Shown: positions 50,790 to 60,917 of the stretch, piece after piece
Numbering within the stretch: the first letter of the stretch is position 1
Layout of the letters: each line of letters starts with the position of its first letter
Assembly (NCBI RefSeq): GCF_036381655.1
Contig: NZ_DASVCJ010000069.1
Coordinates: 26,429 to 90,428 of the forward strand
Direction: 5' to 3'
DNA: 64,000 nt
Source of the DNA: Ferrovibrio sp036381655
GTDB taxonomy: Bacteria; Pseudomonadota; Alphaproteobacteria; Ferrovibrionales; Ferrovibrionaceae
Made by a program: the position numbers and the translations under genes
Notes under the pieces: model-generated
What the model saw: only the letters and a program-made list of their open reading frames with translations
The model's database searches: none
What the model was told of the DNA's origin: nothing

Positions 50790-51058
50790 TGTCGAGCACT
50801 GGAACCAAGCCGGCCGCCGGCCGTGGCGGCCCGGCCCGCCGTCCGTTCTTTCGCCGGCGCAAGACCTGCCCGTTTTCGGGCGCCAATGCGCCGAAGATCG
50901 ATTACAAGGACGTGAAGCTGCTGTCGCGCTTCATTTCCGAGCGCGGCAAGATCGTGCCGTCGCGCATCACGGCGGTGTCGGCCAAGAAGCAGCGCGAACT
51001 GGCCCAGGCCATCAAGCGCGCGCGCAACCTGGCCCTGCTGCCGTTCGTCATCAAGTAA
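50789..51058 (+). CDS. rpsR: 30S ribosomal protein S18
   Basis: 89 residues with the S18 core RPFFRRRKTCPFSGANAPKI, IDYKDVKLLSRFISERGKIV and SRITAVSAKKQRELAQAIKR. Forms a heterodimer with S6. The ATG shares one base with the rpsF stop (TAATG), so the two are coupled. The start MSSTGTKPAAGRGGP is a short basic extension. Confidence 0.97.
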   Translation: MSSTGTKPAAGRGGPARRPFFRRRKTCPFSGANAPKIDYKDVKLLSRFISERGKIVPSRITAVSAKKQRELAQAIKRARNLALLPFVIK

Positions 51059-51113
51059 GGCCGAGCCGGCTTTCCCGGGCGAGCGTCCCGGACGGCCGGA
51101 CTGGATCTGCCCG

Positions 51114-52103
51114 ATGACCCGCAACCTGATCCTCGGCAGCCTCGCCGGAGCGGCGAGCGCGGCATTCGTTCTGACCGCAGCCAGCGGCCCGCTCGGATTC
51201 GTGCTCAGCTATCTGGCGCCGCTGCCGCTGTTCTTCGCCGGCCTGACCCACGGCTTTCCCGCCGCGGCTCTGGCCGGCGCGATCGGCACGTTGATCAGCA
51301 CCGTCAACGGGCTGCAGGCGGCGGGCATCTATCTCATCATCTTCGCCCTGCCGGTGGCCGTTCTGGTCCGGCAGGCCCTGCTGTCCCGCCCGGCCGCCGA
51401 AGCCGGGCCGCAGAGTGAAGTCGCCGACGGCCTGGAATGGTATCCGGCCGGCCGGCTGCTGACCCTGCTGGTCGGCTGGGCGATCGGCCTGTTCGTGCTG
51501 GCTCTGCTGATGGCAGCCGGCCACGAAGGCGGTTTGCCGGCGGCGCTGCAGCCGCGGATTGCCGAATTCCTGGGGGCCCTGCCCCCGGAGGCAACCCAGG
51601 GCGCGACGGCGGAGGGCATCGACCTTACCGCCGTTGCGGCAAAGCTGGCCAAGCTGATCCCGGCCGGCTTCGCCGTCAGCTGGCTGGCGATGATGACGAT
51701 CAACGGCACGCTGGCACAGGGATTGGCGGGGATGCTGAAGCAGAACCGCCGGCCCAGCCCGCGTTACAGCGCGTTGTTCCTGCCGCGGTTTCTGGCCATG
51801 GCGCTGATCGCGGCTTTGCTGGCGGGATTCGTCCTGCCGGGCAGTCCGGGGTTCATCGGCGGAACCGTGGCGGCTATCCTCGCCTTTCCCTATCTGCTGC
51901 AGGGACTGGCGGTGGTGCATGGCGTCGCGGCAAGGACGGCGATGCCGGGTGTTGTTTTGGCCGCCTTCTACGCGGTCTTGGTGGTGGCTGGCGCACTGGG
52001 CGGCATTCTGCTGCTTCTGGTCGCCATCCTGGGTTTGATCGAAGAATGGGCGGGTTTCCGCCGGCGCCTCGCCGGGACAGGCCCCAGCCAGGAGACTGAC
52101 TGA
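51114..52103 (+). CDS. DUF2232-family membrane protein
   Basis: 329 residues with about eight hydrophobic helices (for example LIISLVNG-type spacing from LGFVLSYLAPLPLFFAGLTH, then RLLTLLVGWAIGLFVLALLM, LVGWAIG and FLAMALIAALLAGFVLPG). The family has no proven function but constantly sits between rpsR and rplI in alphaproteobacteria; an assembly or transport role in the envelope is a guess. Start ATG 56 bases after rpsR; its TGA overlaps the rplI ATG by one base. Confidence 0.9.
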   Translation: MTRNLILGSLAGAASAAFVLTAASGPLGFVLSYLAPLPLFFAGLTHGFPAAALAGAIGTLISTVNGLQAAGIYLIIFALPVAVLVRQALLSRPAAEAGPQSEVADGLEWYPAGRLLTLLVGWAIGLFVLALLMAAGHEGGLPAALQPRIAEFLGALPPEATQGATAEGIDLTAVAAKLAKLIPAGFAVSWLAMMTINGTLAQGLAGMLKQNRRPSPRYSALFLPRFLAMALIAALLAGFVLPGSPGFIGGTVAAILAFPYLLQGLAVVHGVAARTAMPGVVLAAFYAVLVVAGALGGILLLLVAILGLIEEWAGFRRRLAGTGPSQETD

Positions 52104-52657
52104 TGGAAGTGATTCTGCTCGAACGTGTCGAGAAACTCGGCCAGATGGGCGATGTGGTGAAGGTGAAGGACGGCTACGCCCGTAACTTCCTGCTGCCGCG
52201 CAAGAAGGCGCTGCGCGCCACGGAAGCCAACAAGGCCGTATTCGAAAAACAACGCGCCCAGCTCGAGGCGCAGAACCTGGCCCGCAAGGGCGAGGCCGAG
52301 AAGGTTGCCGCCAAGATGCAGGGCCTGAGCGTCGCCCTGCTGCGCCAGGCGGGCGACAGCGGCCAGCTCTACGGCTCGGTCAGCGCCCGCGACATCGCGG
52401 AAGCGGTCACCGAGGCGGGCTTCACGGTCAGCCGCAGCCAGGTCAGCCTGACCACCCCGATCAAGATGGTCGGCGTCTACAACGTGGCCGTGGTGCTGCA
52501 TCCGGAAGTGACCGTCGAGATCAAGGTCAACGTCGCCCGCTCCGAGGCCGAGGCCGAGAAGCAGGTTGCGGCCGAGAGCCTGCTCGAGGAAGGCGTCGCC
52601 ATCGAGGGCGAAGAGACCGAAGCCGCCGGCGAGGCCGACAAGGCCGAGAAGGCCTGA
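52103..52657 (+). CDS. rplI: 50S ribosomal protein L9
   Basis: 184 residues. The N-terminal L9 domain has EVILLERVEKLGQMGDVVKV, KDGYARNFLLPRKKALRA; then a long helix and the C-terminal domain with LYGSVSARDIAEAV and VRSEAEAEKQ-like tail. An acidic C-terminal extension (EGEETEAAGEADKAEKA) lengthens it beyond the E. coli protein (149). Coupled to the DUF2232 gene; a strong terminator follows. Confidence 0.97.
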   Translation: MEVILLERVEKLGQMGDVVKVKDGYARNFLLPRKKALRATEANKAVFEKQRAQLEAQNLARKGEAEKVAAKMQGLSVALLRQAGDSGQLYGSVSARDIAEAVTEAGFTVSRSQVSLTTPIKMVGVYNVAVVLHPEVTVEIKVNVARSEAEAEKQVAAESLLEEGVAIEGEETEAAGEADKAEKA

Positions 52658-52686
52658 CATCGCGCCGAAACCAATCGGCAGCCATG

Positions 52687-52718
52687 CGGGCCGGCGCCAG
52701 CGCCGGCCCGTTTCTTTT
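52687..52718 (+). terminator. Intrinsic terminator of the rpsF-rplI operon
   Basis: A perfect 11-bp GC stem (CGGGCCGGCGC/GCGCCGGCCCG, 52687-52710) with a CA centre is followed by TTTCTTTT. It lies 30 bases after the rplI stop, ending the ribosomal operon before dnaB. Confidence 0.85.
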
Positions 52719-52748
52719 GCCCGCCGCCGCGCCGTTGTCATGCCGGCT

Positions 52749-52817
52749 TGTGGATATTTGGTGGTAAGATATTGATATGGCGACTCGACTTATCCACGCC
52801 GAGAAAGCGGTGGATAA
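52749..52817 (+). promoter_or_regulatory. Three DnaA-box-like sites upstream of dnaB
   Basis: This 303-base gap (52658-52960) contains the terminator above and three 9-mers near TTATCCACA: ATATCCACA on the minus strand (52749-52757), TTATCCACG on the plus strand (52790-52798) and TTATCCACC on the minus strand (52809-52817). Each has one mismatch. They fall 145-210 bases before the dnaB ATG. DnaA control of dnaB is plausible but untested; I see no other origin features and no gene here. Confidence 0.5.
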
Positions 52818-52960
52818 AGCCGGTGTCAAACGAATTCCGTGCTGGCGCCCGGGCCATGCATCGCCTTTGATGCGCCCCCATTGCTGGTGGTGTTGCGAAA
52901 CCCTCATCGCATTGCAACGGAAACGAAACAGAAGATTCCCAACCGAGAAGACGTCTGGAA

Positions 52961-54436
52961 ATGACCGTGGTCACCTCCTTCCCCTCCTCGAGCAACAGTG
53001 ATCCGACCACAGGCAGCCTGAACGCAAGCGAACCGACCTTCCGCATCCAGCCGCACAACATCGATGCCGAGCAGGAATTGCTGGGCGCCATCCTGATCAA
53101 CAATGATGCGGCGATGAAGGTTTCCGGCTTCCTGCGCCCGGAACATTTCTTCCACGAGGCGCATCGGCGCATCTACGACGCGGCGCTGACCCTGATCGAG
53201 CGCGGCGAGATCGCCAACCCGGTTACGCTGAAGGCCTATTTCGAGCGCGACGAGGTGATCGCCAAGGCCGGCGGCACCGCCTATCTCGCCCGTCTGGCGG
53301 CGGCCGCGACCACCGTCATCAATGCCGAGGATTACGCCAAGGTGATCCACGACCTGGCGCTGCGCCGCGAGCTGATCGGCATCGGCGAGGATATGGTCAA
53401 CCGGGCCTACGATCCCAAGGTCGAGGAGCCGGCGCACGAGCAGATTGAGGATGCCGAGCAGCGGCTGTTCAAGCTGGCCGACGAAGGCCGCTCGGAAGGC
53501 GGTTTCATCTCGTTCAAGGATTCGTTGCGGCAGTCGATCAAGATGGTCGAATCCGCCTTCCAGAAGGGCGGGCTTTCCGGCGTGACCACCGGGCTGAAGG
53601 ACATGGACGCCAAGCTCGGCGGCTTCCACCCCTCGGACCTGATCATCCTTGCCGGCCGCCCCTCGATGGGCAAGACGGCGCTGGCCACCAACATGGCCTT
53701 CAACGCGGCGCTGGCCGGCACGCCGGTCGCCTTCTTCAGCCTGGAAATGTCGGCCGAGCAGCTCGCCACCCGTATCCTGTCCGAGCAGACCCGCATCCAG
53801 TCCGAGCGCCTGCGCCGCGGCGACATCACGGACGAGGAATTCACCCGCGAGATCGTGCCGAAGAGCCGGCTGATCGAGCAGACCCCCTTCTTCATCGACG
53901 ATACCGGCGCCATCTCGATCGCGCTGCTGCGCAGCCGCGCCCGCCGGCTGAAGCGCACGCATAATATCGGCATGATCGTTGTCGACTACCTGCAGCTCGT
54001 GCGCGGCAGCAATTCGCGCCGCAACGACAACCGCGTGCAGGAAATCTCGGAAGTCACCCAGGCGCTCAAGGCCCTGGCCAAGGATCTGAACGTGCCGGTG
54101 ATCGCCCTCTCGCAGCTGTCCCGCGCCGTGGAAAGCCGCGACGACAAGCGCCCGCAGCTTTCGGACTTGCGCGAATCGGGCGCCATCGAGCAGGACGCCG
54201 ACGTCGTCATGTTCGTTTTCCGCGAAGAATACTACGAGGCGCGCAAGGAGCCGACCCTGGATACGCCCGAGCATGTCGCCTGGCAGGAAAAGATGAGCCG
54301 CATTGCCAATCTGGGCGAGGTGATCATCGGCAAGCAGCGTCACGGCCCGATCGGCAAGGTGGTGCTGCAATTCGAGAGCGAATTCACCCGCTTCTCCGAC
54401 TACATTGCGCCGGATCATTTGCCGGAAAGCTTCTGA
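52961..54436 (+). CDS. dnaB: Replicative DNA helicase
   Basis: 491 residues. The N-terminal domain (HNIDAEQELLGAILINNDAA, MKVSGFLRPEHFFHEAHRRI) and the RecA-like helicase core with Walker A GRPSMGKTAL near 231, VAFFSLEMSAEQLATRI, MIVVDYLQLVRG (Walker B), and QLSDLRESGAIEQDADVVMF near the C-terminus are intact. It unwinds DNA at the replication fork. It follows rplI, as in most alphaproteobacteria. The ribosome site is weak (CTGGA). No intein is visible. Confidence 0.98.
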   Translation: MTVVTSFPSSSNSDPTTGSLNASEPTFRIQPHNIDAEQELLGAILINNDAAMKVSGFLRPEHFFHEAHRRIYDAALTLIERGEIANPVTLKAYFERDEVIAKAGGTAYLARLAAAATTVINAEDYAKVIHDLALRRELIGIGEDMVNRAYDPKVEEPAHEQIEDAEQRLFKLADEGRSEGGFISFKDSLRQSIKMVESAFQKGGLSGVTTGLKDMDAKLGGFHPSDLIILAGRPSMGKTALATNMAFNAALAGTPVAFFSLEMSAEQLATRILSEQTRIQSERLRRGDITDEEFTREIVPKSRLIEQTPFFIDDTGAISIALLRSRARRLKRTHNIGMIVVDYLQLVRGSNSRRNDNRVQEISEVTQALKALAKDLNVPVIALSQLSRAVESRDDKRPQLSDLRESGAIEQDADVVMFVFREEYYEARKEPTLDTPEHVAWQEKMSRIANLGEVIIGKQRHGPIGKVVLQFESEFTRFSDYIAPDHLPESF

Positions 54437-54556
54437 CCGCGGCAATCCGGCATGAAATCGCCGCGCAGGATTGCTGCGCCTTCAGCGTGAATGGACATAG
54501 ACAAGCGGACGGATCGGCCGGCCGCTTGCATCCTGAAGCCCTGTAAGGAGTCCATC

Positions 54557-55075
54557 ATGCCGTCCTTCCGCCATCCCCTGCTCGCCGCCACCATGATCGC
54601 CGCCACGATCGGCGCCGCGCCCTTTGCCTTCGCCCAGACCGCGCCGGCCGGCAATCCGCCCGCCGCCACGACACAGCACCGTGCGGCGCGCGCCCATGTC
54701 CAGCCCGGCCAGTTCATCGAGGGCCGCATCGCCTTCCTGCGCACGGAATTGAAGATCACGCCGGAACAGCAGCCCCTGTTCGACAAGCTGGCCGACGAGA
54801 TGCGGGCCCAGGCCAAGGCAATGCAGGCCCATCGCGCCGAGCGCAAGGCCAGGGTGCAGCAGAACCAGGGCCAGCAGGCCCAGGCCGCGACCGCGCTCGA
54901 GAAGATGGAGCGGCGCAATGCCATGCTGAAGGAAGTCTCCGCCGCCAGCGACCGCTTCCTGGCCAGCTTCAAGCCCCTCTATGCCGCGCTGTCGCCGGAG
55001 CAGCAGAAGACCGCCGATCTGCTCTTCGCCAGGAATCCTTTCGGCGGCCATATGAGCAAGATGCGCCGGCATTGA
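54557..55075 (+). CDS. Periplasmic Spy/CpxP-like LTxxQ protein
   Basis: 172 residues with a signal peptide (MPSFRHPLLAATMIAATIGA, cut after FAFA). The mature part is helical and charged, with LKITPEQQPLFDKLADEMRA, a coiled Gln/Ala-rich stretch, and SPEQQKTADLLF; these are LTxxQ-type repeats of Spy/CpxP periplasmic chaperones. TAAGGAG precedes the ATG. It stands alone after dnaB; the target is unknown. Confidence 0.85.
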   Translation: MPSFRHPLLAATMIAATIGAAPFAFAQTAPAGNPPAATTQHRAARAHVQPGQFIEGRIAFLRTELKITPEQQPLFDKLADEMRAQAKAMQAHRAERKARVQQNQGQQAQAATALEKMERRNAMLKEVSAASDRFLASFKPLYAALSPEQQKTADLLFARNPFGGHMSKMRRH

Positions 55076-55152
55076 CCGCCGCTCGCCCGAACCTGTCACA
55101 ATAGCAGCGGGCCATCCGTCTTCTTCATGTCCAAACAACACGGAGAAGACGG

Positions 55153-55590
55153 ATGTCCTTGCGTTTGAACTACAAGACGGTCGCGCCCGACGGCTACAAG
55201 GCCCTGTTCGGCATGCACGGCTACATGACCCAGACGGTGAAGCGGCCCTTGCTCGACCTCGTCTGGTTGCGCGTCTCGCAAATCAACGGCTGCGCCTATT
55301 GCGTCGATCTGCATAGCCAGCAGGCCGCCGAGCATGGCGCGCCGCAGCGTCAGATCCACAATGTCGCCACCTGGTGGGAATCGCCGCTCTTCGACGCCGC
55401 CGAGCGGGCGGCGCTGGGTTATGCCGAAGCGGTGACCCGGCTGCCGAACCAGCGGGTGCCGGACGACGTCTACCAGGCCGCGGCGGCGCAGTTCTCCGAG
55501 CGCGAGCTGGTCGACCTCACCATCGCGATCGCGGCGATGAATGCCTGGAACCGCATGGCGATCACCTTCCGCCAGGGACCGCCGGCGTGA
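55153..55590 (+). CDS. Carboxymuconolactone decarboxylase/AhpD-family protein
   Basis: 145 residues. The AhpD-type core INGCAYCVDLH has Cys47, Cys50 and His54, the peroxidatic/proton-relay set of alkylhydroperoxidase D-like proteins, in FGMHGYMTQTV and DLVWLRVSQI context. Such proteins reduce peroxides or have decarboxylase relatives. The ATG is preceded by GGAGAAGACGG. It is convergent with the EamA gene 4 bases downstream. Confidence 0.9.
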   Translation: MSLRLNYKTVAPDGYKALFGMHGYMTQTVKRPLLDLVWLRVSQINGCAYCVDLHSQQAAEHGAPQRQIHNVATWWESPLFDAAERAALGYAEAVTRLPNQRVPDDVYQAAAAQFSERELVDLTIAIAAMNAWNRMAITFRQGPPA

Positions 55591-55594
55591 GGCG

Positions 55595-56527
55595 TCAACC
55601 CGGCGCGCGGCGCCATTCGGCCAACAGGATGCCGCCCAGCACGAGCACCAGCGCCGCCACGTGATACGGCGCCAGCTCTTCGCCCAGGATCAGCACGGCG
55701 AAACTGGCGCCGAAGAGCGGCATCAGATTGGTGAACAATCCTGCCCGCCCCGCGCCGATCAGTTCCACCGCACGGATGAAAAAGAGCTGCGACAGCAGCG
55801 ACGGAAAGAGCGCCACGTAGACCAGGCAAAGCCAGCCTTTCCAGGTCGGCCAGAAGAATTCGCCGGCGACGATCTCGACCCCGAGCGGCAGCAGCGACGC
55901 CAACGCGGCGGCAAGAGCCAGGGCGGTGAAGAAAACGAGGCTAGGCACCGTCGGCCGGTTGCGCAGCAGAACGGAATAGCCGGCATAGAGGATCGTCGCG
56001 ATCAGGATCAGCACGTCGCCCCGGTTCACCGTCAGACTGAGCAGGGTGGCAAGGTCGCCCTTGGCGCCGGTCAGGATCACGCCCGCCATCGAGACCAGCA
56101 TGCCGATCCATTGCAGCAACCGCGGCTTCTGCCCGAAGACCAGAAAGGCGCCGAGGAAGATCACCGCCGGCATGGCGCCGTTGATGATGTTGATATTGAT
56201 GGCGGTGGTCGAATGGGCCGACCAGTAGAGCAGGATGTTGTAGCCGGTATAGCCCAGCGCTCCCATCATGGCGATATAGCCAAGCCGCGGCTTCAGCGCC
56301 GGCCAATGCTGCCGCAATCCGCGGCCCGAGATGAAGGCCATGATGCCGGTCACCACTACCCAGCGCAGGCTGGTCAGCGAGGCCGGTGAAATCTCGCCCA
56401 CCGCCAGACGGCTGACGACCGAATGGCCGCCCCACATGGCCATGGTCAGCACCAGCAGCAGATAGGGGTTGGAAAGCAGGCCCCGGAGCAAATCGCGGGC
56501 GGGCGCGGCAGGCAGCGATACGGACAT
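55595..56527 (-). CDS. EamA/DMT-family transporter
   Basis: 310 residues with about ten hydrophobic helices in two EamA repeats. The first starts at LLLVLTMAMWGGHSVVSRLA with SPASLTSLRWVVV; the second includes LIATILYAGYSVLLRNRP, then FFIRAVELIGAGRAGLFTNL and LMPLFGASFAVLILGEELAP. These drug/metabolite exporters carry amino acids or nucleosides among others; the substrate is unknown. It is divergent from alr across 209 bases with a 19-bp tandem repeat. Confidence 0.92.
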   Translation of the reverse strand: MSVSLPAAPARDLLRGLLSNPYLLLVLTMAMWGGHSVVSRLAVGEISPASLTSLRWVVVTGIMAFISGRGLRQHWPALKPRLGYIAMMGALGYTGYNILLYWSAHSTTAININIINGAMPAVIFLGAFLVFGQKPRLLQWIGMLVSMAGVILTGAKGDLATLLSLTVNRGDVLILIATILYAGYSVLLRNRPTVPSLVFFTALALAAALASLLPLGVEIVAGEFFWPTWKGWLCLVYVALFPSLLSQLFFIRAVELIGAGRAGLFTNLMPLFGASFAVLILGEELAPYHVAALVLVLGGILLAEWRRAPG

Positions 56528-56644
56528 GAACCCCTCGGATCAGCCAGGACGAAACGACCGGCTCACGATTGATGTGACGTCGCCCTCTTCCGTGGCTCAT
56601 CCCCCGTCGCCCGCAGTCTGCCCAAGGTGCCGCCGGCCGGCAAG

Positions 56645-56682
56645 ACAAAGTGTGCCCCGATACACAAAGTGTGCTCCGATAC
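56645..56682. repeat. Tandem 19-bp direct repeat upstream of alr
   Basis: Two adjacent copies, ACAAAGTGTGCCCCGATAC (56645-56663) and ACAAAGTGTGCTCCGATAC (56664-56682), differ at one base. They lie 54 bases before the alr ATG; the second copy runs into CGATACAATCG, which contains a TACAAT -10-like element. Possibly paired protein-binding sites or a recent slip duplication of one. Confidence 0.65.
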
Positions 56683-56736
56683 AATCGGCCGGATTTAGCC
56701 CTGTCGCTTTGCCTGCGGCTGCGCTAAACACGCGCG

Positions 56737-57900
56737 ATGACGGATTTCGGCGATCAGGCGATTCTCAGCATCGATCTCGATGCGCTCGTCGCCAACTGGC
56801 GCAAGCTGGCTGCCCAGGCCCGGAACGGCAATCCGGCCGCGGAATGCGCCGCGGTGGTCAAGGCCGATGCCTATGGCCTTGGCGCGGCTGAGGTTGCGCC
56901 GGCGCTGTGGCGGGCCGGCTGCCGCCGCTTCTTCGTGGCCCATTCCACCGAGGCGCTGGCGCTGCGTCCGGCGCTGCCGGAAAACGCCGTCATCCACATC
57001 CTGCATGGCCCGTCGCCCGGCGCCGAGGCCGATCTGGCCGCGGCCGGCCTGGCGCCGGTCCTGTCCACGCTGGCGCAGATCGCCGCCTGGCGCGATACGG
57101 CCCGCCGGCTCAACCGCGCCCTTCCGGCTGCCCTGCATATCGATACCGGCATGAACCGGCTGGGCCTGAGCGAAGCCGAGGCCGAGGCGCTGCTGGCCGA
57201 TCCCGCTGCGCTGGAAGGGATTTCGCTCGAATTCGTGATGAGCCATCTCGCCTGCGCCGACGAGCCGGAGCATCCGCTCAATGAAACGCAGCGCCAGCGC
57301 TTCGCGCATTGGCGCCGGCGCTTTCCGCAGATCAAGGCCAGCCTGGCCAATTCCGCCGGGATTTTCCTCGGCGCCGGCTATCACCACGATATCCTGCGCC
57401 CCGGCATCGCGCTCTACGGCTCCAATCCGATCGCCCCTGCCGCGAATGCCTTGCATGCGGCCGCAAGAATGGCGGAAGTGGCTCACCTGCAAGGGAAAAT
57501 CCTTCAGGTCCGTTCCGTTGACAGGGGGGAGAGCGTTGGCTACGGTGCCGGCCATATTGTTGAAAAACCGAGCCGAATCGCCACCGTGGCGGTCGGTTAC
57601 GCCGACGGGTTCCCACGGGCGCTGTCCGGTCGTGGCAGTGCTGTCATCAAAGGTCGCCAGGGTCATGTCCAAGTGCCGATCGCGGGGCGGGTCTCGATGG
57701 ATCTGATCACGCTCGATGTCTCCGCCCTCGCGCCCGAGGATTGCCCGCCCGGCAGCGCCGTCAGCCTGCTTGGCGGCGGCGTCGATATCGACATCCAGGC
57801 CGCGGCGGCCGGAACGATCGCCTACGAACTGCTGACCCAGCTCGGCAAGCGCTACCGCCGCGTCTATCGGGGCGGCCATCAAGCGGAAAGCAGGGCATGA
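56737..57900 (+). CDS. alr: Alanine racemase
   Basis: 387 residues, pyridoxal-phosphate enzyme making D-alanine for peptidoglycan. The PLP lysine is Lys42 in AVVKADAYGLGA; other family parts are HIDTGMNRLGLS, FVMSHLACADEP, LANSAGIFLG, DILRPGIALYGSNP, and GESVGYGAGH with the catalytic Tyr. Its stop overlaps the mlaE start (ATGA), starting a coupled series. Confidence 0.96.
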   Translation: MTDFGDQAILSIDLDALVANWRKLAAQARNGNPAAECAAVVKADAYGLGAAEVAPALWRAGCRRFFVAHSTEALALRPALPENAVIHILHGPSPGAEADLAAAGLAPVLSTLAQIAAWRDTARRLNRALPAALHIDTGMNRLGLSEAEAEALLADPAALEGISLEFVMSHLACADEPEHPLNETQRQRFAHWRRRFPQIKASLANSAGIFLGAGYHHDILRPGIALYGSNPIAPAANALHAAARMAEVAHLQGKILQVRSVDRGESVGYGAGHIVEKPSRIATVAVGYADGFPRALSGRGSAVIKGRQGHVQVPIAGRVSMDLITLDVSALAPEDCPPGSAVSLLGGGVDIDIQAAAAGTIAYELLTQLGKRYRRVYRGGHQAESRA

Positions 57901-58676
57901 AGAATCCGCTCGCCATCATCGGCCGCGTCTTTCTCGCCTTCTGCGCCATTATCGGGCGGGTGGCGATCTTCACCTTCCACGGCGTTCGCCATTGCTTCAC
58001 CCCGCCGGTCTATCTGCGGCTGGTCGGCAAGCAGATGATGACCATCGGCTATTTCTCGCTGCCGGTGGTCGGCCTGACCGCGCTGTTCACCGGCATGGTG
58101 CTGGCATTGCAGATCTACCTGGGCTCGTCGCGCCTCAACGCCGAAAGCGCGGTGGCCTGGATCGTCGTGCTCGGCATCACCCGCGAACTCGGGCCGGTGC
58201 TGGGCGGCCTGATGGTCGCCGGCCGCGTCGCCTCGGCGATGGCCGCCGAGATCGGCACCATGCGGGTGACCGAGCAGATCGACGCGCTGACTACGCTGTC
58301 GACCAATCCGTTCAAGTATCTGGTGGCGCCGCGCATCATTTCGGGAGTCGTCACCCTGCCGATGCTGATCCTGGTCGCCGACATCATCGGCGTGATGGGC
58401 GGCTATATGGTCTCGATCCACAAGCTGGGCTTCAATGCCGGCATCTATCTGAAGAACACCGCCGATTTCCTCGAGGCGATCGACGTCATTTCCGGCCTGG
58501 TCAAGGCATCGGTGTTCGGCTTCATCATCGCGCTGATGGGCTGCTATCACGGCTTCCATTCCAAGGGCGGCGCCCAGGGCGTCGGCAAGGCGACTACCGA
58601 CGCCGTGGTTTCGGCTTCTATCCTGATCCTGATCTCCAACTACTTCGTCACCGAGATATTCTTCTCATCCAAATGA
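57897..58676 (+). CDS. mlaE: MlaE-type lipid ABC transporter permease
   Basis: 259 residues with about five to six membrane helices. MlaE family parts: FTGMVLALQIYLGSSRLNAE, ITRELGPVLGGLMVAGRVAS, EIGTMRVTEQIDALTTLSTN and MGCYHGFHSKGGAQGVGKAT. It works with the MlaF ATPase to move phospholipids between the inner and outer membranes. mlaD, mlaC and mlaB are not adjacent here. The ATG overlaps the alr stop and its own stop overlaps mlaF. Confidence 0.93.
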   Translation: MKNPLAIIGRVFLAFCAIIGRVAIFTFHGVRHCFTPPVYLRLVGKQMMTIGYFSLPVVGLTALFTGMVLALQIYLGSSRLNAESAVAWIVVLGITRELGPVLGGLMVAGRVASAMAAEIGTMRVTEQIDALTTLSTNPFKYLVAPRIISGVVTLPMLILVADIIGVMGGYMVSIHKLGFNAGIYLKNTADFLEAIDVISGLVKASVFGFIIALMGCYHGFHSKGGAQGVGKATTDAVVSASILILISNYFVTEIFFSSK

Positions 58677-59451
58677 GCGACACACAGGCCAAGATAGCCC
58701 TCAAGGGGGTGCACAAGCGGTTCGGCCGCAAGGTCGTTCTGGATGGCGTCGATCTCGAGGTGCCGCGCGGCAAGTCGCTGGTGGTGATCGGCGGCTCGGG
58801 CAGCGGCAAATCGGTGATGATCAAATGCGTGCTTGGCCTGGTCCGGCCCGAAAAGGGCGAAATCCTGATCGATGGCCGGGACTCGACGAAATTCGACACC
58901 GATGAGCGCGAAGCCGCCCTGCGCAAATTCGGCATGCTGTTCCAGGGCTCGGCGCTGTTCGACAGCCTGAAGGTCTGGGAGAATGTCGCTTTCGGCCTGA
59001 TCCAGGGCCGCCGCATGAAGCGCGACGAGGCCAAGCAGATCGCGCTAGAGAAACTGGCCCAGGTGGGGCTCGGCGCCGAGGTCGGCGAACTCTCCCCGGC
59101 GGAGCTGTCCGGCGGCATGCAGAAGCGCGTGGCGCTCGCCCGCGCCATCGCCGCCGAGCCGGAGATGATCTTCTTCGACGAGCCGACCACCGGGCTTGAT
59201 CCGATCATGGCCGATGTCATCAACGACCTGATCATTTCCTGCGTCAAGAATCTCGGCGCCACGGCGCTGAGCATCACTCACGACATGGCCAGCGCCCGCA
59301 AGATCGCCGACCACATCGCGATGATCTACAAGGGCAAGATCATCTGGCACGGGCCGGTCGAGCAGATCGACAATTCCGGCAATCCCTACGTCGATCAATT
59401 CATCCATGGCCGGGCCGAAGGCCCGATCCGGATGGAAGTCCTCAAACCCTG

Positions 59452-59452
<1 letters not shown>
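58673..59452 (+). CDS. mlaF: MlaF-type lipid ABC transporter ATPase
   Basis: 259 residues. Walker A GGSGSGKSV near 39, Q-loop MLFQGSALFDSL, ABC signature LSGGMQKRVALARAI, Walker B MIFFDEPTTGLDPIM near 164 and switch His in SITHDMASARK. The LFDSL and FDEPTTGLDPI wording is typical of MlaF. It forms a transporter with MlaE. Starts in the mlaE stop (ATGA) and ends in radA (TGATG). Confidence 0.94.
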
Positions 59453-60900
<1,448 letters not shown>

Positions 60901-60917
60901 GGGCGAGGAATAGCCGC

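Noticed and set aside
52749..52817. Replication origin
   Set aside because: The three DnaA-like sites lack an adjacent AT-rich unwinding region, a dense box array or origin-flanking genes such as hemE or dnaA, so I treat them only as possible regulatory sites.
52777..53001. 74-codon frame upstream of dnaB
   Set aside because: No family resemblance; it covers the DnaA-box-like region and runs into the dnaB start in another frame.
57992..58672. Long in-frame extension of mlaF back through mlaE
   Set aside because: It reads mlaE out of frame; the ATG at 58673 in the mlaE stop gives the standard MlaF length.
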